DNA from: an uncultured Eggerthellaceae bacterium
GTDB lineage: Bacteria; Actinomycetota; Coriobacteriia; Coriobacteriales; Eggerthellaceae
Direction of reading: 5' to 3'
Length of the DNA stretch: 18,057 nt
Assembly (NCBI GenBank): GCA_934668515.1
Contig: CAKUNS010000028.1
Coordinates: 1-18,057 of the forward strand
A program made the translations under genes and the position numbers. Position 1 is the stretch's first letter; each line of letters starts with the position of its first letter. The notes beneath the pieces were generated by a model that did no database searches, was not told the origin of the DNA, and saw nothing but the letters and a program-made list of their open reading frames with translations. Below are positions 1 to 7,816 of the stretch, piece by piece.

Positions 1-254
1 ACCTCGATGTGGTCGATCTTCGGGGACTGAACAGGGAACGTACGCTCAACGCCGACGGAGAAGCTCATCTTGCGGACGGTGAAGGTCTCGCGGCTGCTCT
101 CGCCGTGACGACGGATGACATCGCCCTGGAAAACCTGGATACGCTCGCGGTTACCCTCGGTGATGCGATAGTGAACCTTAACGTTATCGCCAACGTGGAA
201 CTCAGGGATGTCCTGCTTGAACTGCTGCTGCTCGATTGCGCGAATGATATCCAT
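1..254 (-). CDS. rplS: 50S ribosomal protein L19 (partial, 3' end outside window)
   Basis: Reading the minus strand from the ATG at 254-252 gives an N-terminus beginning MDIIRAIEQQQFKQDIPEF, followed by HVGDNVKVHYRITEGNRER and a QGDVIRRHG segment, which is the typical L19 pattern. L19 is a large-subunit protein at the interface with the 30S subunit. About 84 of the usual 110-120 residues are present; the C-terminus lies beyond base 1. An AAAGGA ribosome binding site precedes the ATG by a few bases, supporting this start. The gene has its own promoter candidate about 70 bases upstream (322-350), so it is probably not read from azlD. Identification is from family sequence features and is secure. 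Confidence 0.95.
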   Translation of the reverse strand, partial: MDIIRAIEQQQFKQDIPEFHVGDNVKVHYRITEGNRERIQVFQGDVIRRHGESSRETFTVRKMSFSVGVERTFPVQSPKIDHIE

Positions 255-319
255 TTCCTTTAGTCCTTCTATATGATCAAACCAAACATAAATAAAGTCT
301 GTAGTAAAGACGCGATTAG

Positions 320-350
320 GTAGTATATCGCCTTACTACTTGCGATGCAA
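320..350 (-). promoter_or_regulatory. Probable rplS promoter with overlapping GTAGTA/TACTAC dyad
   Basis: On the minus strand a TTGCAT (350-345) and a TATACT (327-322) are separated by exactly 17 bases, giving a plausible sigma-70 type promoter with transcription starting near 315 and a leader of about 60 nt. A 6-bp inverted repeat, GTAGTA at 320-325 and TACTAC at 334-339, covers the -10 box and part of the spacer; another GTAGTA lies at 301-306, downstream of the start site. Whether a protein binds the dyad is unknown. Confidence 0.5.
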
Positions 351-425
351 GGATTTTCAGCTTCGCCTTCGAAAATTATTCACCATTGAACAAAGATGCA
401 GGTCAGAAGTAAAACCTTCGCACAC

Positions 426-446
426 AGTCGCGACGCGAACGCGACT
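426..446 (-). terminator. Hairpin after azlD, possible terminator without U-tract
   Basis: A perfect 7-bp stem (AGTCGCG 426-432, CGCGACT 440-446) with a 7-base loop starts 7 bases after the azlD stop codon. No run of T follows it on either strand, so it is a weak candidate for an intrinsic terminator and could instead be a processing or protein-binding site. Its place between azlD and the rplS promoter is where a terminator would be expected. Confidence 0.4.
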
Positions 447-452
447 AAAACA

Positions 453-788
453 CTATAGCAGAGAAAGCAAGGCGTATGCCGCGACACCCGCAAGAGCGCA
501 CCAAAGCAACGATTTCGTCAAACGAGCGACAACGACCACTACCAACGCTGCAAGAAGAGGGATGCCCGCCGGCCAAAAACCCGCATCGAACATACCGGGC
601 GTGAACAGGTCGTTGGCAACCAACGCCGCGAATGCGGCGGGAGGGATGAAGCTCAACGCCTCAGCGATGCGAGGAGGCAGCTCCTTCCCTTTCAACACGA
701 ACAGGGGAAGCACGCGGCATGCAAGCATGGTAAGCATGCACAGCACCAACATGATGGTGAAATCGTTCCAAGCGATGGGAGAAACCAT
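453..788 (-). CDS. azlD: AzlD-family branched-chain amino acid transport subunit
   Basis: The 111-residue, very hydrophobic product fits AzlD, the small subunit that pairs with AzlC to export branched-chain amino acids (AzlCD/LIV-E type). The sequence suggests about four membrane segments: roughly residues 8-30, 44-60, 72-88 and 94-110. The segment CMLTMLACRVLPLFVLKG and the following LPPRIAEALSFIPPAAFAAL are typical of the family. The ATG at 788-786 is one base after the azlC stop, with GGGAGG just upstream, so the two are translationally coupled. Length is normal for AzlD. The family is clear; the exact substrate is inferred. Confidence 0.9.
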   Translation of the reverse strand: MVSPIAWNDFTIMLVLCMLTMLACRVLPLFVLKGKELPPRIAEALSFIPPAAFAALVANDLFTPGMFDAGFWPAGIPLLAALVVVVVARLTKSLLWCALAGVAAYALLSLL

Positions 789-789
789 G

Positions 790-1479
790 TTAGCGCCTCC
801 CCTCTTTCACTCGAGAGAACACGATTGCGCACGCAACGCCAACGATGGCGCCGATCAAGATGGCAGGGCCCGCAAGACCCACGCACTTGCAAACAAACAC
901 GCCGATCATGGCGAACACGGCCGCAACGATGTTCGCGACAGAGATCTTCTGGGTGGCCAACAGGCAAATGAAGATGGACGTCATGGCGAAGGCAGCAATG
1001 CTCAAGGGAATGCCGATAGCATTGCCCACCAGCACGCCAAGAACGCACGAGAGCGTCCAAGACGTCTGCGACATCAGGTTGACCAACGTGGATTGTTGAA
1101 CAGTCCAACCACCGGCAAGGAACTTGTTCATGTTCACGCCGAAGCTCTCGTCGGTTACCGTTGCAGCAAACAGGAAAGACAGGCGCTTAGGAGAGTTGGC
1201 GCACCACGGCGCGAACGATGCCGAGTAAAGCATCTGCCTGGTGTTGACGAGCGACACGCTTGCGATGATCGCCCCGATGGGAGACCCGGCAAGCCACATG
1301 TTGGGAATCATGAACTGACCTGCGCCCGAATAAAACAACACGCCCACAAGCAGTACCTGAAGCGCGTTCATTCCTATGGATGCGCTTAGGATGCCGCACG
1401 GAATACCGATGGCGACGTAGCCAAGGATAATGGGCAAGGCCTCATGGAAGGCGGAGGTTATGTTGCTTCTTGTAAACAT
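790..1479 (-). CDS. azlC: AzlC-family branched-chain amino acid exporter, large subunit
   Basis: The 229-residue membrane protein matches AzlC, the large subunit of the AzlCD exporter of valine, leucine and isoleucine. The motif ALPIILGYVAIGIPCGIL after a short cytoplasmic N-terminus, the QFMIPNMWLAGSPIGAI region and LVNTRQMLYSASFAPWC are characteristic; several hydrophobic helices follow. The frame stays open to 1530, but the ATG at 1479 is preferred because it gives the usual family N-terminus and because an extended -10 sequence lies just upstream. No ribosome binding site precedes this ATG, suggesting a leaderless or nearly leaderless message. It is followed after one base by azlD and preceded by dgt 73 bases upstream. 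Confidence 0.9.
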   Translation of the reverse strand: MFTRSNITSAFHEALPIILGYVAIGIPCGILSASIGMNALQVLLVGVLFYSGAGQFMIPNMWLAGSPIGAIIASVSLVNTRQMLYSASFAPWCANSPKRLSFLFAATVTDESFGVNMNKFLAGGWTVQQSTLVNLMSQTSWTLSCVLGVLVGNAIGIPLSIAAFAMTSIFICLLATQKISVANIVAAVFAMIGVFVCKCVGLAGPAILIGAIVGVACAIVFSRVKEGRR

Positions 1480-1489
1480 ACGAAGATCG

Positions 1490-1520
1490 ATTATAGCAAT
1501 TGCGCCATAAAACCGATCAA
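1490..1520 (-). promoter_or_regulatory. Probable azlCD promoter with extended -10
   Basis: The minus strand reads TGCTATAAT over 1498-1490: a perfect TATAAT -10 with the extended TGN element. A TTGATC at 1520-1515 could be a -35 box at a long 19-base spacing, which the extended -10 may compensate. Only 10 bases separate the -10 box from the azlC ATG, so transcription should begin 0-4 bases before the start codon. Confidence 0.6.
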
Positions 1521-1552
1521 AATGATCCAAAAAGCGGATCGCCCGACAAACG

Positions 1553-2632
1553 TCACACTAACGGTCGATCGAAACCCATCGAGCGCGGAACGAAGATCGA
1601 CTCGAAGCGCTCTTTCGCATAGCGGTCAGTCATGCCGGCAACATAGTCGACGACCGCGCGCAAATGATCACCGCTGGAAATTGCATGATATTCGTCGGGA
1701 ACCGCCTGGGGATTCTGCATGTAATAGTCGAACAGGGTCGAGACAAGGCGAACCGCCTTCTCAGACTCAATGCGCACCATAGGCGATCCGTAAACGGAAT
1801 CGAAGAGGAAAGACCGCAGCTCTATCATGGCTTTGCCGATTGAAGGACTCAGCTGGATATCGCCCTTGACGGCCGACGTCTCGACCAGGTCGGACACAAG
1901 CGTCTCGATGCGCGCGGAATGGTTGGAGCCCAAAAGGCGGTGCGTCGATTCGGGCAGCGACCCTTCGCTCAAAATACCCGCGCGAAGCGCATCGTCGATG
2001 TCGTGGTTGATATAAGCAATACGGTCGCAGATGCCGACAACACGCCCTTCGAGCGTCTCCGCACGCAAATCACCCGAATGGCACAGAATGCCGTTTCGGA
2101 CCTCGGGCGTGAGATTCAACCCATGCCCGCCGTTCTCGATGACCTCGACTACGCGCAGGCTTTGCTCGTTATGTTTGAACAACATGCCTTGACGATCGGT
2201 GTCGGACGGGCCCGCGAAACCCACGGGTGCCAAACCGCGGTACTGTGCGATCTTGCGCGCAATGGCTTCCTCGCCGGTGTGGCCAAATGGGGTGTGACCA
2301 AGATCATGACCAAGCGCAATGGCCTCGGTTAAGTCCTCATTCAGCGCCAAGGCACAGGCAACCGTGCGCGCGATCTGGGCAACTTCAAGCGTATGCGTCA
2401 AGCGAGTGCGGTAATGGTCGCCCTCAACCGCCAAGAAGACCTGGGTTTTATGGGACAAGCGACGAAACGACTTAGTATGAAGGATCTTGTCGCGATCGCG
2501 CTGGTATTCGTTGCGAAGGTAGTCGGGCTCGGTCGAACGCGCCCTTCCCTCGGTTTCGTCCGAAAACGCTGCGCCCTCGCACAGCAGGTCGTGCTCGCGC
2601 GCTTCCTGCTCTTCCCTGCGAACAACCTTCAT
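1553..2632 (-). CDS. dgt: Deoxyguanosinetriphosphate triphosphohydrolase-like HD-domain protein
   Basis: The 359-residue product belongs to the dGTPase family, which cleaves dNTPs to the deoxynucleoside and inorganic triphosphate and so adjusts dNTP pools in the cytosol. The family N-terminus is visible: an acidic RDRDKILHTKSFRRLSHKTQ block (residues 46-65), then metal-binding HD residues H80 in RLTHTLEV, H109-D110 in ALGHDLGHTPFGH, and a later Asp in CDRIAYINHD (D203). The ATG at 2632 follows GAAGGGGG at good spacing; the frame upstream to 2776 stays open but has no family resemblance. A TACAAT -10 box precedes it. In many bacteria dgt sits next to dnaG; here it precedes azlCD. Substrate preference among dNTPs cannot be read. 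Confidence 0.92.
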   Translation of the reverse strand: MKVVRREEQEAREHDLLCEGAAFSDETEGRARSTEPDYLRNEYQRDRDKILHTKSFRRLSHKTQVFLAVEGDHYRTRLTHTLEVAQIARTVACALALNEDLTEAIALGHDLGHTPFGHTGEEAIARKIAQYRGLAPVGFAGPSDTDRQGMLFKHNEQSLRVVEVIENGGHGLNLTPEVRNGILCHSGDLRAETLEGRVVGICDRIAYINHDIDDALRAGILSEGSLPESTHRLLGSNHSARIETLVSDLVETSAVKGDIQLSPSIGKAMIELRSFLFDSVYGSPMVRIESEKAVRLVSTLFDYYMQNPQAVPDEYHAISSGDHLRAVVDYVAGMTDRYAKERFESIFVPRSMGFDRPLV

Positions 2633-2662
2633 CGCGGCCCCCTTCGTCTCTGGCTTATCGCG

Positions 2663-2671
2663 ATTGTACCA
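2663..2671 (-). promoter_or_regulatory. Possible dgt promoter (extended -10)
   Basis: On the minus strand TGGTACAAT combines a 5/6 -10 hexamer (TACAAT, 2668-2663) with the TGN extension. No clear -35 is seen at 16-18 bases. Transcription would start near 2656, giving a leader of about 24 nt to the dgt ATG. The rest of this 173-base divergent gap also holds AT-rich TAATATTAT at 2734-2742, a weak candidate for the cysK promoter. Confidence 0.4.
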
Positions 2672-2805
2672 GCCAGGCAGGTTAAAATCAGAAGCACTTT
2701 CGAATCCTCGGGCACAATGCCGCCCGATCGCCGTAATATTATCGCGAATAACGGAACGAACCCTGTCGCCACGCACGGCAAGGTGAAGGAAGAAGGCGCA
2801 AACTC

Positions 2806-3735
2806 ATGACCATTTGCAAAAGCATTGACGAGCTTATCGGAAACACCCCGCTGCTCGAGCTTTCGAATTACGAGAAGAACCACGGCCTGAACGCCACCAT
2901 CCTCGGTAAGGTGGAGATGATGAATCCCGCAGGCTCCATCAAGGACCGCGTCGCGAAAGCTCTCCTTGACAGCGCTGAGGCAGCAGGCAAGATCAACAAA
3001 GACACGGTCCTGATCGAGCCCACGTCCGGGAACACCGGCATCGGCTTGGCCTCGCTTGCGGCCGCCCGCGGCATGCGCATCATCATCGTGATGCCCGAGA
3101 CCATGTCCATCGAGCGCCGCAAGCTCATGAAGGCATACGGAGCCGAGCTGGTTCTGACCGACGGATCGAAGGGTATGAGCGGCGCCATCGAGAAGGCCAA
3201 TCAGCTGCATGCCGAAATCGAGAACTCGTTCATCCCCGGTCAGTTCACCAACCCCGCCAACCCCGCCGCGCATGAGGCGACCACCGGCCCCGAGATCTGG
3301 GAAGACACCGACGGCAAGGTCGATATCTTCGTCGCGGGCGTTGGCACTGGCGGCACGCTGTCCGGCACTGGCAAGTTCCTTAAATCGAAGAACCCCAACG
3401 TGAAGGTCGTCGCCGTCGAGCCCGCCACCTCCCCCGTCCTTTCCGAGGGGCACGGCGGAGCGCACGGCATCCAGGGCATTGGCGCGGGCTTCGTCCCTGA
3501 AACCCTGAACACCCAGATCTACGACGAAGTCGTCACCATTTCCGACGACGAGGCCTTCGAAACCGGCCGCGAACTGGCTGCAAAAGATGGCCTTCTTGTT
3601 GGCATCTCCTCGGGTGCCGCGGTCGCCGCTGCACGTAAGCTTGCCGAGCGTCCCGAAAACGCAGGCAAGACCATCGTTGCGATCCTGCCCGACACCGGCG
3701 AGCGTTACCTGAGCTCCGCCATGTTCAACATTTAA
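2806..3735 (+). CDS. cysK: Cysteine synthase A (O-acetylserine sulfhydrylase)
   Basis: The 309-residue protein is a full-length fold-type II PLP enzyme that forms L-cysteine from O-acetylserine and sulfide. Visible features are the PLP-binding lysine K46 in NPAGSIKDR, the substrate loop TSGNTG (73-78), the phosphate-binding GVGTGGTLSGTG (178-189), and the C-terminal GISSGAAVAA (266-275), where serine contacts the PLP ring nitrogen. The extended GGAHGIQGIGAGFVP segment (217-231) is typical of CysK. The ATG follows AAGGAAGAAGG at suitable distance. It is transcribed divergently from dgt and is followed after 20 bases by mnmA, so the two are probably one operon. CysM or cystathionine beta-synthase-like activity is less likely given the motif set. 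Confidence 0.95.
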   Translation: MTICKSIDELIGNTPLLELSNYEKNHGLNATILGKVEMMNPAGSIKDRVAKALLDSAEAAGKINKDTVLIEPTSGNTGIGLASLAAARGMRIIIVMPETMSIERRKLMKAYGAELVLTDGSKGMSGAIEKANQLHAEIENSFIPGQFTNPANPAAHEATTGPEIWEDTDGKVDIFVAGVGTGGTLSGTGKFLKSKNPNVKVVAVEPATSPVLSEGHGGAHGIQGIGAGFVPETLNTQIYDEVVTISDDEAFETGRELAAKDGLLVGISSGAAVAAARKLAERPENAGKTIVAILPDTGERYLSSAMFNI

Positions 3736-3755
3736 GAAGGGCGCATTAAGACAGC

Positions 3756-4868
3756 ATGGCCACTGACAACGTCGTCCCTCAAGCAACTGACAGCAAAAAC
3801 GAACGGGTTCTTGTCGCCATGAGCGGCGGCGTGGACTCGTCCGTCGCTGCGCTTCTTCTGAAAGAAGCCGGCCTTGAAGCGCAGGGCATCACCTTGAAGA
3901 CGCTCGAAAGAAAAGACCTTCGCCTTGACGACGACGGAACCTGCGGCTCGCTGAAAGACGCGGAAGATGCTCGTCAGGTTTGCTTGACGTTGGGCATACC
4001 TCATTGCATTCAGGATTTCTCGCATACGTTCAACGAAGATGTCATCGACCGCTTCTGCGACGGCTACATCTGCGCCCAAACTCCAAACCCTTGCATCGAC
4101 TGCAACCGCTTCGTGAAATTCGAGGCGCTCCAGAAATACCGCAACGAGCTTGGGTTCGACTATGCCGCAACCGGTCACTACGCTCGCCGTGCCTTCGACC
4201 CTGAAACGGGGCGTTATCTGCTGAAATGCGGGCTAGATCACAATAAAGACCAAAGCTACGTCCTGTTTCACCTGAGTCAGGACGCGCTAGCCCATACTCT
4301 CTTCCCCCTTGGCGAGCTGTCGAAACCGCAGGTGCGCGCGCTAGCTGAAAAGCACGGATTCGTGAACTCGCAAAAGCCTGAAAGCCAAGACATCTGCTTC
4401 GTCCCTGACGGAGACTACGCCTCGTTCATCAGACGTCATCGGGGTTTCTCGTTTGAACCAGGTCCTATTCTAGACATGAGCGGCAAGGAAGTCGGACAGC
4501 ACACCGGCTTGATAAACTACACCGTCGGTCAGCGAAAAGGTATCGGCGTTGCCGCACCCGAACCCCTTTATGTTTTCGCAAAGGACCCCAGTCGAAACGC
4601 CCTCGTTGTAGGCACCGATGCAGAAACGAAATGCAACCGCATCGTGGTGAAGGGTGTGAACTTCATTGCCCAGGAAGGGCTGCCAGAACCGAAGCACCTT
4701 ACCGTGAAGACCCACTATCGACAAACCGTGCGCAACGCATGGGTGGAGCAAACCGGTGATGACGAGATCGCCATCACTTTCGACGAACCGCAACGCGCAT
4801 GCGCCGCTGGTCAGGCCGCTGTCGTGTACGACGACGATTCGGTGGTATGCGGCGGCACCATCGCCTAA
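3756..4868 (+). CDS. mnmA: tRNA-specific 2-thiouridylase MnmA
   Basis: The 370-residue product matches MnmA, which installs sulfur at C2 of the wobble uridine (s2U34) of Lys, Glu and Gln tRNAs using ATP and a persulfide relay. It shows the PP-loop SGGVDSS (23-29), the catalytic cysteine C113 in TPNPCIDCN, the second cysteine C214 in ESQDICFVPDGD, GHYARR (140-145) and DQSYVLF (165-171), followed by the C-terminal beta-barrel with HTGLINYTVGQRKGIG. A Cys-containing stretch DDGTCGSLKDAEDARQVC (59-76) fills the region before the tRNA-binding part. The ribosome binding site is weak, and the gene starts 20 bases after cysK, consistent with cotranscription. A dedicated cysteine desulfurase, common beside mnmA elsewhere, is absent here. 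Confidence 0.95.
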   Translation: MATDNVVPQATDSKNERVLVAMSGGVDSSVAALLLKEAGLEAQGITLKTLERKDLRLDDDGTCGSLKDAEDARQVCLTLGIPHCIQDFSHTFNEDVIDRFCDGYICAQTPNPCIDCNRFVKFEALQKYRNELGFDYAATGHYARRAFDPETGRYLLKCGLDHNKDQSYVLFHLSQDALAHTLFPLGELSKPQVRALAEKHGFVNSQKPESQDICFVPDGDYASFIRRHRGFSFEPGPILDMSGKEVGQHTGLINYTVGQRKGIGVAAPEPLYVFAKDPSRNALVVGTDAETKCNRIVVKGVNFIAQEGLPEPKHLTVKTHYRQTVRNAWVEQTGDDEIAITFDEPQRACAAGQAAVVYDDDSVVCGGTIA

Positions 4869-4931
4869 CCTTCCGGCAGTCTCGCTTGCTCAAACCAGCA
4901 ATTGGCTCAACAATGAATTCCAGCAGCAAAA

Positions 4932-4961
4932 AAAGAAAGGCTCATTTCTGAGCCTTTCTTT
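4932..4961. terminator. Bidirectional intrinsic terminator between mnmA and ppdK
   Basis: A perfect 13-bp stem (AAAGAAAGGCTCA at 4932-4944, its complement at 4949-4961) with the 4-base loop TTTC lies between convergent mnmA and ppdK. The stem continues on the minus strand into a run of seven T, giving an excellent terminator for ppdK; on the plus strand the tail is CTTTCTTTGATTTC, weaker but adequate for mnmA. Confidence 0.93.
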
Positions 4962-5001
4962 GATTTCGCTGTTGTTGCCAAGGCAACGAGATTCGGGATG
5001 A

Positions 5002-7716
5002 TTAATCCTGAAGCGCAGCCTGAGCAGCAGCAAGACGGGCAACCGGCACGCGGTAGGGCGAGCAGGACACGTAATCCAAACCGATCTTGTTGAAGGTATG
5101 GATGGAGTCGGGATCGCCACCGTGCTCGCCGCAAACACCGACGGTAAGGTCGGGGTTGCCCTGACGACCAAGGTTGAAGCCCATGTCGACGAGCTTTGCA
5201 ACACCAGGATCGATGGTTGCGAACGGGTTGTACGGAAGCAGCTTCTCTTCCAGGTATTGCGGGATGAACTCGCCCTCGACATCGTCGCGGCTGAAGCCGA
5301 ACGTCGTCTGGGTAAGGTCGTTGGTACCGAAGCTGAAGAAGTCAGCTTCCTTGGCGATCTCGTCAGCGGTGACGGCAGCACGCGGAAGCTCGATCATGGT
5401 ACCGATCTCGAGCTCGAGCTCGACGCCCTCAGCCTGAGCAACCTCAGCAATGACGCCCTCGGCGACCTCGCGAAGCTTAGCAAGCTCCTTAACGGTGCTG
5501 ACCAGCGGGATCATGATCTCGGGCTTCGGATCGAGGCCTTCCTTCTTGAGCTTGGCAGCAGCGGTTGCGATTGCGCGAACCTGCAGAACCGGGAGGATCG
5601 GGTAAACGATACCAAGGCGGCAGCCGCGCAGACCGAGCATCGGGTTGGCCTCGACGAACGAGTCGATCTTAGCGAGAAGAGCACGCTTCTCAGCAAGCTC
5701 GGCAGCGGAAGCGCCAGCAGCCTCGGCCTTGGCGATTTCCACCTCGAGGGCACGGGGGCTCTCAAGGAACTCGTGCAGAGGCGGATCGAGAAGGCGAACG
5801 ATGACGGGCAGGCCGTCCATTGCCTTGAACATACCGTAGAAGTCGCCGGTCTGAGCCTCGTAGAGCTGGTCGGCAGCCTTCTGGCGGATTTCCTCGTCCT
5901 CGTTCAGGATGAAGGTCTGGATGATCTGCTTACGATCGCCCAGGAACATATGCTCGGTACGGCACAGGCCGATGCCCTCGGCGCCGAAATCACGCGAAAG
6001 CTGAGCGTCATCGGGGTTGTCGGCGTTAGCGCGAACACCGAGCTTGCGGAACTCGTCCGCCCACTCGAGGATGGTGTCAAGGTCGCCGGTAAGCTCGGGC
6101 ATAACCAGGTCGACAGCGCCGTAAACGACGATGCCGGTGGTGCCGTCGATGGAGATGACGTCGCCCTCGTGGAGCACGACGTCGGTGCCGGAAACAACGA
6201 CTTCCTTCTTCTCGGCATCGATCTTCAGAGCCTCAACGCCGCAGACGCACGGTGCGCCCATGCCACGTGCGATAACGGCAGCGTGGGAAGTCTTGCCGCC
6301 ATGAGAGGTGAGGATGCCCTCGGCAGCGATCATGCCGGCCAGGTCGTCAGGGGTGGTCTCCCAACGAACGAGAACGGTGTGGCGACCTTCAGCGGCAGCC
6401 TGAACAGCGTCGGCAGCGGTGAAGACGACCTCACCCACGGCAGCACCCGGGCTTGCGTTCAGACCGCGAGCGAGCACGTCGTAGTCGGCGTTCTTGTCGA
6501 ACTGCGGATGGAGGAGCTGATCGAGCTGCGCAGGCTCGACGCGGCAGATTGCCTCTTCCTTGGTGATGAGACCTTCCTTCTGCATGTCGATGGCAACCTT
6601 AAGAGCGGAAGCAGCGGTACGCTTGCCAACGCGGGTCTGGAGCATCCAGAGCTTGCCCTGCTCGATGGTGAACTCGATGTCCATCATGTCGCGGAAGTGG
6701 TTCTCGAGGATGACGAACACCTCTTCGAGCTCGGCGCCTGCCTCCTGAAGGCCTTCGACGTGCTTGAGCTCGGAAATGGGGCTGGTGTTGCGAATACCTG
6801 CGACAACGTCCTCGCCCTGAGCGTTGACCAGGTAGTCACCGTAGAATTCCTTGGTGCCGTCAGCAGGATTGCGGGTGAAGGCAACGCCCGTGGCAGACGT
6901 GTTGCCCTTGTTGCCGAAGACCATGCACTGAACGTTGACGGCGGTGCCCATGTTGTCGTCGATCTTGTTCTTCTGACGGTAAAGAACGGCGCGGGGGTTG
7001 TCCCAGCTGCCAAAGACCGCCTCGATGGCGTACTTCAGCTGAACCATGGGGTCCTGCGGGAACTGAACCTTGCCGTCAACGACAAGAGCGGGGTTCTCGT
7101 CGGCGTTGACGTTCTCGCTGAAGATCTGCTTGAACTCGCCAACGAGCTCTTCCAGGTCCTCTGCGGAGAGGTCGGTGTCGGAAGCGACACCGCGGGAAAG
7201 CTTCATGGAGTTGATGGCGTTCTCGAACATGTCGCCGTCAAGACCCATGACGACGTTGGAGAACATCTGGATGAAACGACGATACGAGTCCCAAGCGAAG
7301 CGGGGGTTCTCGGTCTGCTTGATGAGGCCGTTGATGGATGCATCGTTCAGACCCAGATTCAGGACGGTGTCCATCATGCCCGGCATGGACATGGGAGCGC
7401 CGGAACGAACGGAAACCAACAGCGGATCCTCGGAGTCGCCGATCTTCTTGCCGATGCGCTGCTCGAGGTCCTCGCGGTACTCATGGATGGTTTCGAGAGC
7501 GCCCTCGGGCCACACGTTACCTGCATTCGAGTACTCCATGCAGGTCTGGCACGTGATGGTGAATCCCGGAGGGACGGGCAAGCCGATGTTTGCCATCTCG
7601 GCGAGGTTCGCACCCTTACCGCCCAGCTGGGCCTTCATATTGGTGTTGCCCTCGGTCACGTTGTTGCCCTGTGCGTCCTTGCCGAAGCGATAGACGCGTT
7701 TGACTGCTTCAGTCAC
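5002..7716 (-). CDS. ppdK: Pyruvate, phosphate dikinase
   Basis: The enzyme interconverts pyruvate + ATP + Pi and PEP + AMP + PPi. From a GTG start it has 904 residues, in the usual family range. Domains in order: ATP-grasp nucleotide-binding domain from GGKGANLAEM (about residue 32) to about 360; swivelling phosphohistidine domain with GGKTSHAAVIARGMG, giving catalytic H478 and the regulatory threonine T476; and the C-terminal PEP/pyruvate TIM barrel with GLCRTEHMF (583-590), GTMIELPRAA, SFGTNDLTQ (795-803) and the acid/base cysteine C862 in VGVCGEHGGDP. The frame opens at a TTG at 7737, but AAGGAG at 7728-7723 sits six bases before the GTG at 7716-7714, so GTG is preferred. Its regulator gene lies at 13576-14457. 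Confidence 0.96.
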   Translation of the reverse strand: MTEAVKRVYRFGKDAQGNNVTEGNTNMKAQLGGKGANLAEMANIGLPVPPGFTITCQTCMEYSNAGNVWPEGALETIHEYREDLEQRIGKKIGDSEDPLLVSVRSGAPMSMPGMMDTVLNLGLNDASINGLIKQTENPRFAWDSYRRFIQMFSNVVMGLDGDMFENAINSMKLSRGVASDTDLSAEDLEELVGEFKQIFSENVNADENPALVVDGKVQFPQDPMVQLKYAIEAVFGSWDNPRAVLYRQKNKIDDNMGTAVNVQCMVFGNKGNTSATGVAFTRNPADGTKEFYGDYLVNAQGEDVVAGIRNTSPISELKHVEGLQEAGAELEEVFVILENHFRDMMDIEFTIEQGKLWMLQTRVGKRTAASALKVAIDMQKEGLITKEEAICRVEPAQLDQLLHPQFDKNADYDVLARGLNASPGAAVGEVVFTAADAVQAAAEGRHTVLVRWETTPDDLAGMIAAEGILTSHGGKTSHAAVIARGMGAPCVCGVEALKIDAEKKEVVVSGTDVVLHEGDVISIDGTTGIVVYGAVDLVMPELTGDLDTILEWADEFRKLGVRANADNPDDAQLSRDFGAEGIGLCRTEHMFLGDRKQIIQTFILNEDEEIRQKAADQLYEAQTGDFYGMFKAMDGLPVIVRLLDPPLHEFLESPRALEVEIAKAEAAGASAAELAEKRALLAKIDSFVEANPMLGLRGCRLGIVYPILPVLQVRAIATAAAKLKKEGLDPKPEIMIPLVSTVKELAKLREVAEGVIAEVAQAEGVELELEIGTMIELPRAAVTADEIAKEADFFSFGTNDLTQTTFGFSRDDVEGEFIPQYLEEKLLPYNPFATIDPGVAKLVDMGFNLGRQGNPDLTVGVCGEHGGDPDSIHTFNKIGLDYVSCSPYRVPVARLAAAQAALQD

Positions 7717-7744
7717 CTTGTTCTCCTTAGCGATCAAGTATCAG

Positions 7745-7779
7745 GTTGCAACCGCGTTATAGGCGCAAACGCGGTTAAC
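7745..7779 (-). promoter_or_regulatory. Putative ppdK promoter overlapped by a 9-bp dyad operator
   Basis: A perfect inverted repeat, AACCGCGTT (7750-7758) and AACGCGGTT (7768-7776), separated by 9 bases, extends outward to GTT/AAC with a two-base bulge on one side. On the minus strand a TATAAC -10 candidate (7761-7756) lies inside it, about 40 bases before the ppdK GTG. The expected -35 position reads TTCGTG, a poor match, so activation may be needed. The RNA could also form this stem, but no T-run follows, so I favour an operator over a terminator for the upstream operon. Confidence 0.45.
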
Positions 7780-7816
7780 ACGAACACTTCCATATTACCG
7801 CAAATCGAACCACGGC

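Noticed and set aside
340..1389. A 349-codon plus-strand frame across azlC and azlD
   Set aside because: Reads as Arg/His/Asn-rich sequence without domains; the opposite strand encodes two typical membrane proteins.
2629..3786. A 385-codon open frame on the minus strand across cysK
   Set aside because: Composition is that of an antisense shadow and it runs through the dgt/cysK divergent promoter gap; cysK itself has all catalytic motifs.
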